From Streptomyces violaceusniger (GTDB lineage Bacteria; Actinomycetota; Actinomycetes; Streptomycetales; Streptomycetaceae), in assembly GCA_005405945.1 (NCBI GenBank), contig BJHW01000002.1:1240001-1304000 (forward strand): a stretch of 64,000 nucleotides of DNA, given 5' to 3'. The notes under the pieces are model-generated. The model worked only from the letters and a program-made list of their open reading frames with translations. It was not told the DNA's origin and ran no database searches. Within the stretch, counting starts at the first letter, position 1. Each line of letters starts with the position of its first letter. The position numbers and the translations under genes are program-made. This document shows, piece by piece, positions 36,701 through 48,802 of this stretch.

Positions 36701-39700
36701 GCGGCGTGAGCAGAACACGGTGGACGGTTGGCGCTACAAGGTGGTCTGGAAGCCACTGCCGTCCTCCACCGAGGCGGCCCTGTCGGGCACCTGGCTCGTG
36801 GTCCTCCCCGCGTCGCACGCCGACGATGCCCTCGTGACCGCCACGGTGAACGGGCTGGGGACAAGCGGTGCCGACGTCGTCCGGGTGGTGCTGGACGGAT
36901 CGGGCAACGATCGCTGGACCGTGGCGGAGCGGCTGCGGGCGGCGCTCGACGAGGCCGAGGCGGAGTCTTCGGGCGTGGCGGGCGTTTTCTCGCTGCTGGG
37001 GCTGGACGAGTCGGGGCACACGACGTTCGAGGTGGTGCCCGCCGGCCTGGCGGCCACGGTGGCGCTGGTCCAGGGGCTCGGTGACGCGGGTGTGGTGGCT
37101 CCGCTGTGGTGCGGCACCCGGGGTGCGGTGTCGGTGGGGCGGTCCGACCGGCTGGTGAGCCCGGTGCAGGCGATGGTGTGGGGGTTGGGCCGGATCGTGG
37201 GGGCGGAGTACCCCCAGCGCTGGGGCGGCGCGGTCGATCTGCCCGAGACCATGGACGGCCGCGCGGTGGCCCGTCTGGCCGGAGTGCTGGCGGGCGCGGA
37301 CGGCGAGGACCAGGTCGCGGTGCGCGGCTCCGGTGTGTTCGCCAAGCGCATGGTGCGGGCCTCGGCGGCCGAGGACGTCGAGGGTCGGGGGTCCTGGCAG
37401 AGCCGCGGTTCCGTGCTGGTCACCGGCGGTACGGGTGCGCTGGGCGGTCATGTCGCCCGCTGGCTGGCGCGTACGGGTGCCGAGCATCTGGTGCTGACCA
37501 GCCGCAGTGGTATGGAGGCCGAGGGCGCCGCCGAGCTGAAGGCGGAGCTGGAGGCCATGGGCGCCCGGGTGACGATCGCGGCGTGTGACGCGGCGGACCG
37601 TGACGCGCTGGACGCGGTGCTGCACGCGATCCCGCCGGAGTTCCCGCTGACCGCCGTGGTGCACACGGCCGGTGTGCTGGATGACGGTGTGGTGGACGCC
37701 CTCACGGTGCGCCGGGCGGCCGGGGTGCTGCGCCCGAAGGTGGACGCCACGCGGAACCTCCATGAGCTGACCGCCGGGATGGACCTGTCCGCCTTCGTGC
37801 TGTTCTCCTCCGGGGCGGGCACCTTGGGTGGCCCCGGCCAGGGCAGCTACGCGGCGGGTAACGCCTACCTCGACGCGCTGGCGTCGCAGCGGCGCGCGGA
37901 CGGGCTACCGGCCACGTCCATCGCCTGGGGCGCCTGGGCCGGAGGCGGCCTCGGATCCGGCGAGGTCGGCGAGCGGATGGACCGTTCCGGCATGGTCGGA
38001 ATGGTGCCAGAGCTGGCGATCTCCGGCATGCAGCAGGCACTTGAACTGGACGAGACCTTCCTGGTCATCGCCGAGATCGACTGGGATCGCTTCCGGCCGG
38101 AGTTCGTCGGTTCACGCCCGAGCGCGCTGTTCCGTGAGCTGCCCGAGCTGAACCGCCCCGCTGCCGTCACCGGCGCGGACACCGGCGACGGCGACGACGC
38201 CATTTCCGTGCTGCGCCGGGAGATGGCGAAGCTGTCCCCTGCCGAGCAGCCGGGGCTCCTCCTGGAGCTGGTACGCAACCAGGCCGCCGACGTCCTCGGT
38301 TACGACAGCGCGGACGCGGTGGAGGCCGACCGTGCCTTCCGCGACCTCGGCTTCGACTCGCTGACCGCCGTCGAGCTGCGCAACCGCCTCGGCGTGGTCA
38401 CCGGGCTCCGGCTGCCGGTCACCTGTGTCTTCGACTACCCGACCGCCACGGTTCTGGCCCGGTACCTGTACACCGAGATGTTCGGCGACCAGCCGGTCAC
38501 GTCGGGCGCCACCGCCGCCGCACCCCAGCGGCCGGACGACAAGCCCATGGCCACCGATGAGCCCATCGCCATCATCGGCATGAGCTGCCGGTTCCCCGGC
38601 GGGGTGCGCAGTCCCGAGGATCTGTGGAACCTGCTGATGGCCGAAGGGGACGTGATCTCGGCGTTCCCCGAGGACCGCGGCTGGGACATCGACGGTCTCT
38701 ACGACCCGGACCCCGAGAAGTCCGGCACCAGCTACGTCCAGGCGGGCGGCTTCCTCGACGAGGTCGGCCACTTCGACCCGGGCTTCTTCGGGATCTCGCC
38801 GCGTGAGGCCATGGCGATCGACCCGCAGCAGCGGCTGCTGCTGGAGACCTCCTGGGAGGCCTTCGAGCGCGCCGGCATCGACCCCGTGGCGCTGCGCGGA
38901 AGCCAGACCGGAGTCTTCGTCGGCTCCAACTACCACGACTACGGCTCGCGCATCCTGAGCGACGCCGAGGGAGTGGAGGGGTACCTCGGACTCGGCAGCG
39001 CCCCCAGCGTCTCGTCCGGCCGCATCTCCTACACCTTCGGCTTCGAGGGGCCGGCCGTCACGGTGGACACCGCGTGCTCCTCGTCGCTGGTCGCCCTGCA
39101 CCTGGCCTGCCAGTCGTTGCGGCAGGGCGAGTCCTCCGTGGCGCTGGCCGGCGGTGTGACGATCATGGCCACACCGGGCACGTTCGTCGAGTTCAGCGCC
39201 CAGCGCGTGCTGTCCTTCGACGGGCGGTGCAAGGCGTTCGCCGCATCGGCCGACGGCACCGGCTGGTCCGAGGGCGTGGGCATGCTGCTCGTGGAGCGGC
39301 TGTCGGACGCCCAGCGCAACGGCCACAAGGTGCTGGCCGTCATCCGGGGTTCGGCCATCAACCAGGACGGTGCGTCCAACGGTCTGACGGCGCCGAACGG
39401 CCCGTCGCAGCAGCGGCTGATCGAGCAGACGCTGGCCGGCGCCCGGCTGACCTCCGCCGACGTGGACGTGGTCGAGGCCCATGGCACCGGCACTCCGCTC
39501 GGTGACCCGATCGAGGCGCAGGCACTGCTGGCCACCTACGGCCAGGGCCGCCCCGAGGGCCAGCCGCTACTGCTGGGCGCCATCAAGTCCAACATCGGTC
39601 ATACGCAGGCCGCCGCCGGTGTCGCCGGGGTCATCAAGATGGTGATGGCCATGCGCGAAGGCACCCTTCCCAAGACGCTGCACGTGGACGAGGCGTCGCC

Positions 39701-42700
39701 GCATGTGGACTGGTCGGCGGGCGACGTGGAACTGCTGACCGAGGCGGTGCCCTGGCCGGAGCGGGGCCACCCGCGCAGGGCGGCGGTCTCCGCCTTCGGT
39801 GTGAGCGGCACCAACGCGCACACCATCATCGAGCAGGCGCCGGTCTCCGACGAGCCGGAGGCGCCACGGGCCGAGGAGGCCCCGGACACCACCGCGGCCC
39901 CGGTGCCGTGGATCCTGTCCGGCAGGACCGACGCCGCCCTCCGGGGTCAGGCCGAGCGGCTGCGGGACCAACTGGCCACGGCCACCGAAGAGTTCATGCC
40001 CACCGTGGACATCGGCTATTCCCTCGTGACGAGCCGGTCTCTCTTCGACCACCGGGCTGCCCTGGTCGGCGAGGAGCGCGCGGACATGCTGCGCGGCCTC
40101 GAAGCCCTCGCGAAGGGCGAGACCGCGCCCGGCGTCGTACGCGGCGTGGCGGGGGCGGCCGGCAAGACGGCGTTCCTGTTCTCGGGCCAGGGTGCGCAGC
40201 GCCTCGGGATGGGCCGGGAGCTGTACGACGCCTTCCCGGTGTTCGCCGACGCGTGGGACGAGGTGTGCGCCCACCTGGACGGTCTGCTCGACCGTCCGCT
40301 GCGGGAGGTGGTGTTCGCGGCGGAGGGGAGCGCGGACGCCGAGCTGCTGGACCGGACGGCGTTCACCCAGCCCGCGCTGTTCGCCGTCGAGGTGGCGCTG
40401 TTCCGGCTGCTGGAGCACTGGGGTGTCCGCCCTGACGTGCTCATCGGCCACTCCATCGGTGAGATCGCCGCCGCCCACGTGGCCGGGGTGTTCTCGCTGG
40501 AGGACGCGTGCGCCCTGGTGGCCGCCCGTGGCCGTCTGATGCAGGCGCTGCCCGAGGGCGGCGCCATGGTGGCGGTCCAGGCGTCGGAGGAGGAGATCTC
40601 CGGATCGCTGGCGGGCCGTGAGGCCGAGGTGAGCGTCGCCGCCGTCAACGGCCCGACCTCCGTGGTCATCGCGGGCGACGAGGCACCGGCGCTGGAGATC
40701 GCCGCCGAGTGGGAGCGGCAGGGCCGCAAGACCCGCCGGCTGCGGGTCAGCCACGCCTTCCACTCGCCCCGCATGGACGCGATGCTCGGCGACTTCCGCA
40801 AGGTCGTCGAAGAGTTGTCCTTCGCCTCTCCGAGGATTGCCCTGGTATCCAACGTGACCGGTCAGCCGGCCGCCGCCGATGAGGTGTGCTCCGCGGAGTA
40901 CTGGGTCCGCCATGTGCGGGAGGCGGTGCGGTTCGCCGACGGCGTGCGGGCGCTCGAGGAGCAGGGCGTCTCCCGGTTCGTCGAGGTCGGCCCCGATGGA
41001 GTGCTCTCGGCGATGGCACGCGAGTGCCTGACGGCGGAGGAGACTTCGGCTCCCGTCGTGGTGCCGGTGCTGCGCAAGAACCGTCCCGAGACGCGGGCGC
41101 TGACGACGGCGCTGGCCGAGCTCCACGTGAACGGCGTCGGAGTGGACTGGGAACAGGCCTTCGCGGGACGTGGCGCACGGACGGTCGACCTGCCCACTTA
41201 CGCCTTCCAGCGGGAGCGCTACTGGCTGGAGAGCCTGACGTTCCCCAGCGATTTCACCGCCGCGGGGTTCGCCCCGTCGGTGGATACGCGGTTCTGGGAG
41301 GTGGTCGAGCGTGAGGATCTCGAAACGCTCACCGAGACGCTCGACGTCGATGCCGAGACGCCGCTGAGCGCGGTGCTGCCGGCTCTGTCGGCGTACCACC
41401 GCAACAGCCGTGACCGGTCCATTGTCGATGGCTGGCGTTATCGGGTGTCGTGGAAGTCGGTCCCCGACGCCGCCGACGGCTCGCTGTCGGGGACGTGGCT
41501 GGTGGTCGTTCCGGCGTCCCGCGCGGAGGACGAGCTGGTCTCGGGGGTTGTCGCCGGGCTCGAGCGGCATGGCGCGGGTGTGGTGCCGGTCGTGGTGGAC
41601 GAACGGCACCTTGACACGGACGCGTTGGCGAAGCGGCTGCGCGAGGCGGTCGCGGAGGTGTCCGAGCCGGGTGGTGTGCTGTCGCTGCTCGCCTTGGACG
41701 AGGACCCCTGCCCGGCGCACCCGGCGCTGTCGAACGGCCTCGCCCTGACGCTGTCCCTGGTGCGGGCCATGGTCGAGGCGCGTGTCGAGGCTTTGGTGTG
41801 GTCCGGAACGCGTGGCGCCGTGTCGGTGGGCCGTTCCGAGAAGCTCAGCCATCCGACGCAGGCGATGGTGTGGGCGCTGGGCCGGGTGGCCGCGCTGGAG
41901 CTGCCCCAGCTGTGGGGTGGTGTGGTCGATCTGCCGGAGTCGCTGGATGAGCGTGCGGTGGCGCGGCTGGCGGGTGTGCTGTCCGCCGGGGGCGGTGAGG
42001 ACCAGGTGGCGGTGCGTGGCTCGGGTGTGTTGGCGCGTCGTCTGGTGCGGTCGGCCGCGGCTGTCGGTGAGGGGACCTCGTGGCGGGCGCGTGGCACGGT
42101 GCTGGTGACCGGTGGCACGGGTGCGCTGGGTGGTCATGTGGCGCGCTGGCTGGCGCGTAGTGGTGCCGAGCATCTGGTGCTGACCAGCCGTCGGGGTCTT
42201 GACGCGCCGGGCGCGTCCGAGTTGCGCGATGAGTTGGAGGCGCTGGGTGCCCGGGTGACCGTGGCGGCCTGTGATGTGGCCGACCGTGGGCAGCTGGCCG
42301 CGGTGCTGGACGCCGTTCCTGCGGAGTATCCGCTGACGGCGGTCGTGCACGCGGCGGGTACCAACGGGGTGGCGCCGCTGATGGAGACCGGGTTGGCCGA
42401 CGTCGCCGACGTGGTCTCCGGCAAGGTGGCCGGCGCCGTCAACCTGGATGAGCTGCTCGGCGACCGGGAGCTCGACGCGTTCGTGGTCTTCTCGTCGATC
42501 GCGGGTGTGTGGGGCAGTGGCGGTCAGGCCGGGTACAGCGCGGCCAATGCCTATCTGGACGCTCTGGTGGAGGAGCGTCGCGGGCGGGGTCTGGCCGGTA
42601 CCGCCGTGGCCTGGGGTCCCTGGGCCGAGGGCGGTATGGCGGAGGGCGATGGTGGCGAGCAGTTGGCGCGGCGTGGTCTGCCCGCGATGGCGCCTGACCT

Positions 42701-45700
42701 GGCGATCGCCGCGTTGCAGGGGGCGGTCGCGGGTGAAGACGGTGTGGTGGCGGTCGCCGATGTGGACTGGGAGCGGTTCGCCCCCTCGTTCACCATGGGG
42801 CGGCCGAGTCCGCTGATCGGTGATCTGCCCGAGGTCGAGCGGGTGCTGGCGGAGGCCGGGGAGACCGAGGACGCCGGGCTCGGTGCGGGTGCGGCGTTGC
42901 GGGAGCGGCTGGCGGGGCTGACCGGGGCCCAGACCGACCGGGTACTGCTCGATCTGGTCCGGGACCACGCTGCCGCGGTGCTGGGATTCACCGGCACGGA
43001 GGCGGTTGAGCCCGGGCGGGCCTTCAAGGAGCTGGGTTTCGACTCGCTCACAGCGTTGGAGTTCCGCGACCGGCTGGCCGCGGAGACCGGTCTCAGCCTT
43101 CCCGCCACGCTGGTCTTCGACTACCCCAGCGCCACGGTGCTCGCGGCGTATCTGCGGACCGAGGCGCTGGGGGCGTCGTCCCCGGCGATCGCCGCCGGGT
43201 CCGGGGCGCCCGCCGGTTCCGGCGCGGACGACGAACCCATCGCGATCGTCTCCATGAGCTGCCGCTTCCCCGGCGGGGTGCGCAGCCCGGAGGACCTGTG
43301 GCAGCTGGTGGAGAGCGGCGGTGACGCCATCTCCTCCTTCCCGTCGGACCGCGGCTGGGACCTGGGCATGTACGACCCGGACCCGGAGCAGTCGGGCGGG
43401 TTCTACGTCCGTGAAGGCGGATTCCTGTACGACGCGGCCGAGTTCGACCCCGGGTTCTTCGGGATCTCGCCCCGTGAGGCGCTGGCGACCGACCCGCAGC
43501 AGCGGCTGCTGCTGGAGACCTCCTGGGAGGTGTTCGAGCGGGCGGGCATCAACCCCGCGTCGCTGAAGGGCAGCCAGGTCGGCGTGTTCGTCGGCTCCTC
43601 GGGCTCCGGTTACGGCGCCAACCTGGAGACGGTGCCCGAGGACGTCGAGGGCCATCTGCTGACCGGTAACTCCGGCAGTGTCGTCTCCGGCCGTCTCTCC
43701 TACACCTACGGTCTGGAGGGCCCCGCCGTCACGGTGGACACGGCCTGCTCCTCCTCGCTGGTGGCCCTGCATCTGGCCTGTCAGTCGCTGCGTCAGGGCG
43801 AGTGCTCCATGGCGCTGGTCGGCGGTGTGGCCGTGATGGCGACTCCGATGGCGTTCGTCGAGTTCAGCCGGCAGGGCGGGCTCGCCCCCGACGGCCGGTG
43901 CAAGCCGTTCTCGGCCGCGGCGGACGGTACGGGCTGGAGCGAGGGTGTCGATGTGCTGCTCGTGGAGCGGCTCTCGGACGCGGAGCGCAACGGCCACCAG
44001 GTGCTTGCGGTGGTGCGGGGCTCGGCGGTGAACCAGGACGGTGCGTCGAATGGTCTGACCGCGCCGAACGGTCCGTCGCAGCAGCGGGTGATCCGCCAGG
44101 CCCTGGCCAACGCTCGCCTCTCGGCCGCCGAGGTGGACGCGGTGGAGGCGCACGGTACGGGCACCTCGCTGGGTGACCCGATCGAGGCTCAGGCGCTGCT
44201 GGCCACCTATGGTCAGGAGCGCGCCGAGGGGCAGCCGCTGCTGCTGGGCGCGCTGAAGTCGAACATCGGGCACACCCAGGCCGCCTCCGGTGTGGCTGGT
44301 GTGATCAAGATGGTCATGGCGATGCGGGAGGGCAGGCTTCCCAAGACGTTGCATGTGGATGAGGCGTCGCCGCATGTGGACTGGTCGGCGGGTGATGTCG
44401 AGCTGCTGACCGAGGCGACGCCCTGGCCGGAGACGGGTCATGTGCGCAGGGCGGCAGTGTCCGCGTTCGGGGTGAGTGGCACCAACGCGCATGTGATCAT
44501 CGAGCAGGCGCCGACCGCTGACGGGTCCGGTACGGAGCAGGCGGAGGATGTCGCGGGCTCCACCGCGGGCCCGGTCCCTTGGGTCCTGTCCGGTAAGACC
44601 GAGGCGGCTCTTCGGGGCCAGGCCGAACGGCTGCTCGGTCAGCTGGCCTCGGCTGTCGCCGATTCCGCGGTCGTTGCGGATGTCGGCTACTCCCTGGCGG
44701 CGACCCGATCGCTCTTCGACCACCGGGCCGTGTTGGTCGGTGAGGACCGTGAGGAGCTGCTGCGCGGCCTTGAGGCCGTCATGCGGGGCGGGACCGCGCC
44801 GAGTGTGGTGCGCGGTGTGGCGGGGAGGGCCGGTAAGACGGTGTTCGTCTTCCCCGGCCAGGGGGCGCAGTGGATGGGCATGGCGGTGGGGTTGATGGAG
44901 TCCTCGCCGGTGTTCGCGGAGGCGATGGCCGAGTGTGAGACCGCCCTGTCGGCCTACGTGGACTGGTCGCTGGTCGAGGTGCTGCGCGGTGCCGAGGGCG
45001 CTCCCGGCTTCGACCGGGTGGATGTGGTGCAGCCGGTGCTCTTCGCGGTGATGGTGTCGCTGGCGAAGCTGTGGCGTTCGGTCGGCATCGAGCCGGATGC
45101 CGTGATGGGGCACAGCCAGGGCGAGATCGCCGCGGCGTGTGTCGCGGGTGCGCTCTCACTCGAAGACGCCGCGAAGGTGGTGACCTTGCGGTCGCAGGCC
45201 ATTGCGGTGGGGCTGGCGGGTCGCGGTGGCATGGTGTCGGTCGGGTTGCCGGTCGACCAGGTCAAGGACCGTATCGCCGCCTGGGACGGCGCGATCTCGG
45301 TCGCCGCGGTCAACGGCCCCGGCTCGGTGGTCGTCTCCGGTGACCCGGGGGCGCTGGACGAGATGGTCGAGCGGCTGGAGGGCGAGGAGATCCGGGTTCG
45401 CCGGGTCCCGGTGGACTACGCCTCGCACTCCGCACACGTGGAGGCGATCCGCGAGGAGCTGCTGAAGGTCCTGGCGGACATCGCGCCGCGTTCGTCGGAG
45501 GTGCCGTTCTACTCCACGGTCTCCGGTGAGCTGGTGGACACCGCCGGGCTGGACGCGGAGTACTGGTACCGCAACCTGCGGCAGACCGTTGAGCTGGAGG
45601 CCACCACCCGTACCCTGCTCGGCAGTGGCCACGGTGTGTTCATCGAGGTGAGCCCGCATCCGGTGCTCACCCTTCCCGTCGAGCAGACCGTGGAGGCCGC

Positions 45701-48700
45701 CGAGGCCCGGGCCGTGGTCGTCGGCACGCTGCGCCGCGACGAGGGCGGTCTGGGGCGGTTCCTGACCTCGATCGCCGAGGTTCATGTCAACGGGGCCGAC
45801 GTCGACTGGCCGAAGGTGTTCGCCGGATACGGCGCCCGCCGGATCGACCTGCCGACGTACGCCTTCCAGCGGGAACGCTACTGGCTGGAGGCCCCGACGA
45901 CGTTCGTCGGCGATGTCACCGCCGTGGGGCTCACCCCGCCGGTGCACCCGTTGCTGGGCGCTGCCGTCGAACTGCCCGGCACGGACGGCTTCCTGTTCAC
46001 CGGCCGTCTCTCGCCGCAGACCCATCCGTGGCTCGTTGACCACATGGTTCAGGGCACGATTCTCCTGCCCGGCACCGCCTTCCTCGAACTGGCGTTGCAC
46101 GCTGCCGAGAAGGTGGGCTGTGATCGGGTCGAGGAGCTGACCCTCACGGCGCCTCTCGCGCTGCCCGAACAGGGCGCGGTGCACCTCCAACTCGCGGTGA
46201 GCGGGCCGGACGAGAGCGGCGCGCGTGCGCTCAACGTCTACTCGCGGCTGGAAGACGGCACCGTGACACAGCCGTGGACACAGAACGCCTCCGGTCTGCT
46301 GTCGCCGGCGCCGGGCGGCGCACCGCGAGAGACGGGGCAGGTCGATCTCACCGTATGGCCCCCGAAGGGCGCGGAGCCGATCGACATCGGGGACGTCTAC
46401 GACCGGATGACCGAGGGCGGCTTCGGTTACGGTCCGATCTTCCAAGGGCTGCGATCCGTGTGGCGCCGTGGTGACGAGGTCTTCGCCGAGGTCCGTCTGC
46501 CCAAGGAGAGCGCCGCGGACGCCGAGGAGTTCGGGCTGCACCCGGCTCTGCTGGATGCGGCGCTTCACGCAGTCATGTTCGTACCGTATGAGGGTCCGAT
46601 GCCCGCCAGGCTTCCGTTCTCCTGGACCGGGGTCTCGCTGCGGGCCGTAGGCGCCTCGGAGTTGAGGGTGCGCCTCAGTTCGCTCGGGCCTGACTCGATC
46701 GGCCTCCAGGTCGCCGACGGAACCGGCCTCCCCGTGGCCTCCGTCGACTCCCTGGCGCTGCGACTGGTCGCGGACGCGCAAATCCAGGCGCCTGGGTCTC
46801 GGGTGGCCGGGCATGACTCGCTCTTCCGTCTGGAGTGGATCCCTGTTCCCGTCGCCGCGCCGGCTCCCGCTTCCGAAGGGACGTGGGCCGTGCTGGGTAC
46901 GGACGGTCTGGGGGTGCGCTCCGGCTTGGAGACGGCGGGTGCCGGCGTGGAGGCATACGCGAGTCTGACCGCGATGCGCGAGGCGATCGAGTCCGGCGCC
47001 CCGGTACCCGATGTCGTCATGGTCACGGGCACCGCGGAGGCGGTGGGCATCGATGACGACGACGACCTGGTGGGGCGGGTGCGTGACGTCACCTATCGGG
47101 CGTTGGACCTGGTGCGGTGGTGGGTCACCGATGAGCGGTTCGCCGACTCCTACCTGGTGTTCGTGACCCGCGGCGCGATGGGTGTCCGACCCTCCGACCA
47201 CGTGCGCACCCCGGCCGAGGCGGCCGTGTGGGGTCTGCTGCGCTCCGCGCAGAGCGAGCACCCTGGGAAGTTCCTCCTGGTCGACCTCGACCCGGAGGAG
47301 CACGGGGACGTGTCCTCGGCGCTACGGTCGGCGCTCGCCTCCGAGGAGCCGCAGGTCGCGGTCCGCGAGGGAACGGTGCTCGGTCTGCGCATGGCGCGGG
47401 TCTCCTCGGGCGGCGGCGCCCCGCGGGCGCTGGATGGTCCGGGGACGGTGCTGATCACGGGTGGTACGGGTGGTCTGGGTGCGTTGCTGGCCCGTCATCT
47501 GGTGGTGGAGCACGGGGTTGAGCGTCTGGTGCTGACGAGTCGTCGTGGCGTGGAGGCGCCGGGTGCGGCGGAGTTGGTGGCGGAGCTGGCCGGGCTGGGT
47601 GCCGAGGCGCGGGTGGCGGCGTGTGATGTCGCCGACCGGGCCGCGGTGGAGAAGCTGCTGGCGGGGATCGGTTCGGAGCATCCGCTGTCGGCCGTGGTGC
47701 ATGCGGCGGGTGTGCTGGATGACGGTGTGGTGGAGTCGCTGACGCCGGAGCGGGTGGACAAGGTGCTGCGTCCGAAGGTGGACGCCGCGCTGCACCTCCA
47801 CGAGCTCACCCGCGATCTCGATCTGGCCGCCTTCATCCTGTTCTCCTCCGCCTCCGCTACGTTCGGCAGCGCCGGCCAGGCCAACTACGCGGCGGGCAAC
47901 GCGTTCATGGACGCCCTGGCCCAGCACCGCAGGGCCGAAGGGCTCCCCGCGGCCTCGCTCGCATGGGGGCCGTGGACGCAGGACGGTGGCATGACCACCG
48001 AACTGGCCGACAGCGATATCACCCGGATGACCAGGAACGGCATGGTCGCCATCACCCCCGAGGCCGGACTCGCGCTGTTCGACGCGACCCGCCATCTCGA
48101 CGACGCCGTCCTGGTGCCCATCACCATGGACATGGCGTCGATGGGCGAGCCGGTACACGCGCTGCTGCGCGGACTGGTGCGCACACGCGCGCGGAGGGCC
48201 GTGGAGCCGGCCGCCGATCCGGCTGCCGCGCTCAAGCAGCGCCTGGCCGGGAAGTCCGAAGCGGAGCGCGAGCGCGTCCTCATGGACCTGGTGTGCGACC
48301 AGACGGCCGTTGTCCTCGGCTACCCGTCGGGAGAGGCGATCGAGCCGGAACACGCGTTCAAGGACATGGGATTCGACTCCCTGACCACGGTGGAACTGCG
48401 GAACCGTCTCAACGCGGAGACCGGGCTGCGGCTGCCGGCGACCCTGGTGTTCGACTACCCGACCCCGGCGGCGCTCGCAGAGATCCTGCGCGAGGAGGTC
48501 ACCCCCGCCGACGGGCCCGTGACCGAGCCCGTCTTCGGAGAACTCGACCGATTGGAGTCCACCCTGTCGGCGCTCGACTCCGAGGGTGAGGTACGGGCGA
48601 AGGTGGCCGAACGGCTGAGGGAGTTCCTGAACAAGCTGGATGACGCCCCCGAGAGCGTCGACGCCACCGAGGATGTGGCCGAACGGATCGGATCGTCCTC

Positions 48701-48749
48701 CAACGACGAGCTGTTCGACTTCATCGACCAGGAACTCGGCCTTTCCTGA
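33769..48749 (+). CDS. Modular type I polyketide synthase, trimodular (modules H, I, J)
   Basis: PKS subunit of about 4,993 residues. The ATG at 33769 opens a docking coiled coil (NEEKLLDYLKRVTADLQQTR); one base is missing in a C run at 33917-33920, after which about 4,937 codons are open without interruption to the stop at 48749. Domain order: KS-AT(methylmalonyl)-KR-ACP, KS-AT(malonyl)-KR-ACP, KS-AT(methylmalonyl)-DH-KR-ACP, then a docking tail ending DELFDFIDQELGLS. It follows gene 2 by 71 bases and precedes gene 4 by 53, so the genes are probably co-transcribed. No strong Shine-Dalgarno is visible; the best candidate is GGTGAT just upstream of the start. Confidence 0.95.
33865..38480 (+). 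other. PKS module H (KS - methylmalonyl AT - B-type KR - ACP)
   Basis: KS about 33865-35155 (Cys 34389-34391). AT about 35462-36355 with GHSQGE and YASH, methylmalonyl; much of it is nearly identical at the DNA level to the AT of module K. KR about 36725-38120 with TGGTGALGG and LDD, B-type. ACP about 38205-38475, Ser 38358-38360. Confidence 0.9.
35558..36110 (+). repeat. Nearly identical methylmalonyl AT tract, module H (copy 1)
   Basis: Matches 50628-51180 in module K with only a handful of differences by eye, including runs without mismatch at 35640-35842 and 35859-36025. It is rich in T- and G-ending codons compared with flanking DNA. Confidence 0.82.
38557..43165 (+). other. PKS module I (KS - malonyl AT - A-type KR - ACP)
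   Basis: KS about 38557-39845 (Cys 39075-39077). AT about 40165-41060, malonyl (GHSIGE, HAFH). KR about 41430-42800 with an intact cofactor loop, no LDD and AGVWGSGGQ, A-type. ACP about 42890-43165, Ser 43044-43046. This KR is the closest visible relative of the second KR of module K (shared runs such as LMETGLAD and DAPGASELRDELEALGARV). Confidence 0.9.
43174..43351 (+). repeat. 178-bp exact repeat at the I/J module boundary (copy 2)
   Basis: Second copy of 28765-28942; offset 14,409 bases. Immediately after it the J copy lacks one codon present in G. Confidence 0.88.
43228..48490 (+). other. PKS module J (KS - methylmalonyl AT - DH - B-type KR - ACP)
   Basis: KS about 43228-44515 (Cys 43746-43748); one residue shorter than module G near DRGWDLGMYD. 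AT about 44840-45735, methylmalonyl (GHSQGE, YASH). DH about 45925-46775 with intact HMVQGTILLP (His 46041-46043). KR about 46810-48100 with LDD, B-type. There is no ER; the structural KR half joins the catalytic half directly at 47420-47428. ACP about 48215-48490, Ser 48378-48380. Expected product: an alpha-methyl, alpha,beta-unsaturated thioester. Confidence 0.9.
47420..47797 (+). repeat. 378-bp exact repeat, KR of module J (copy 2)
   Basis: Second copy of 22667-23044; offset 24,753 bases. High similarity continues through the rest of the KR, the ACP and the start of the docking tail. Confidence 0.88.
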
Positions 48750-48802
48750 ACCCTGCCCAAGACCTCGTGAACTTGTGACTGCGAAGAAAGTGGCGGCAAA
48801 CA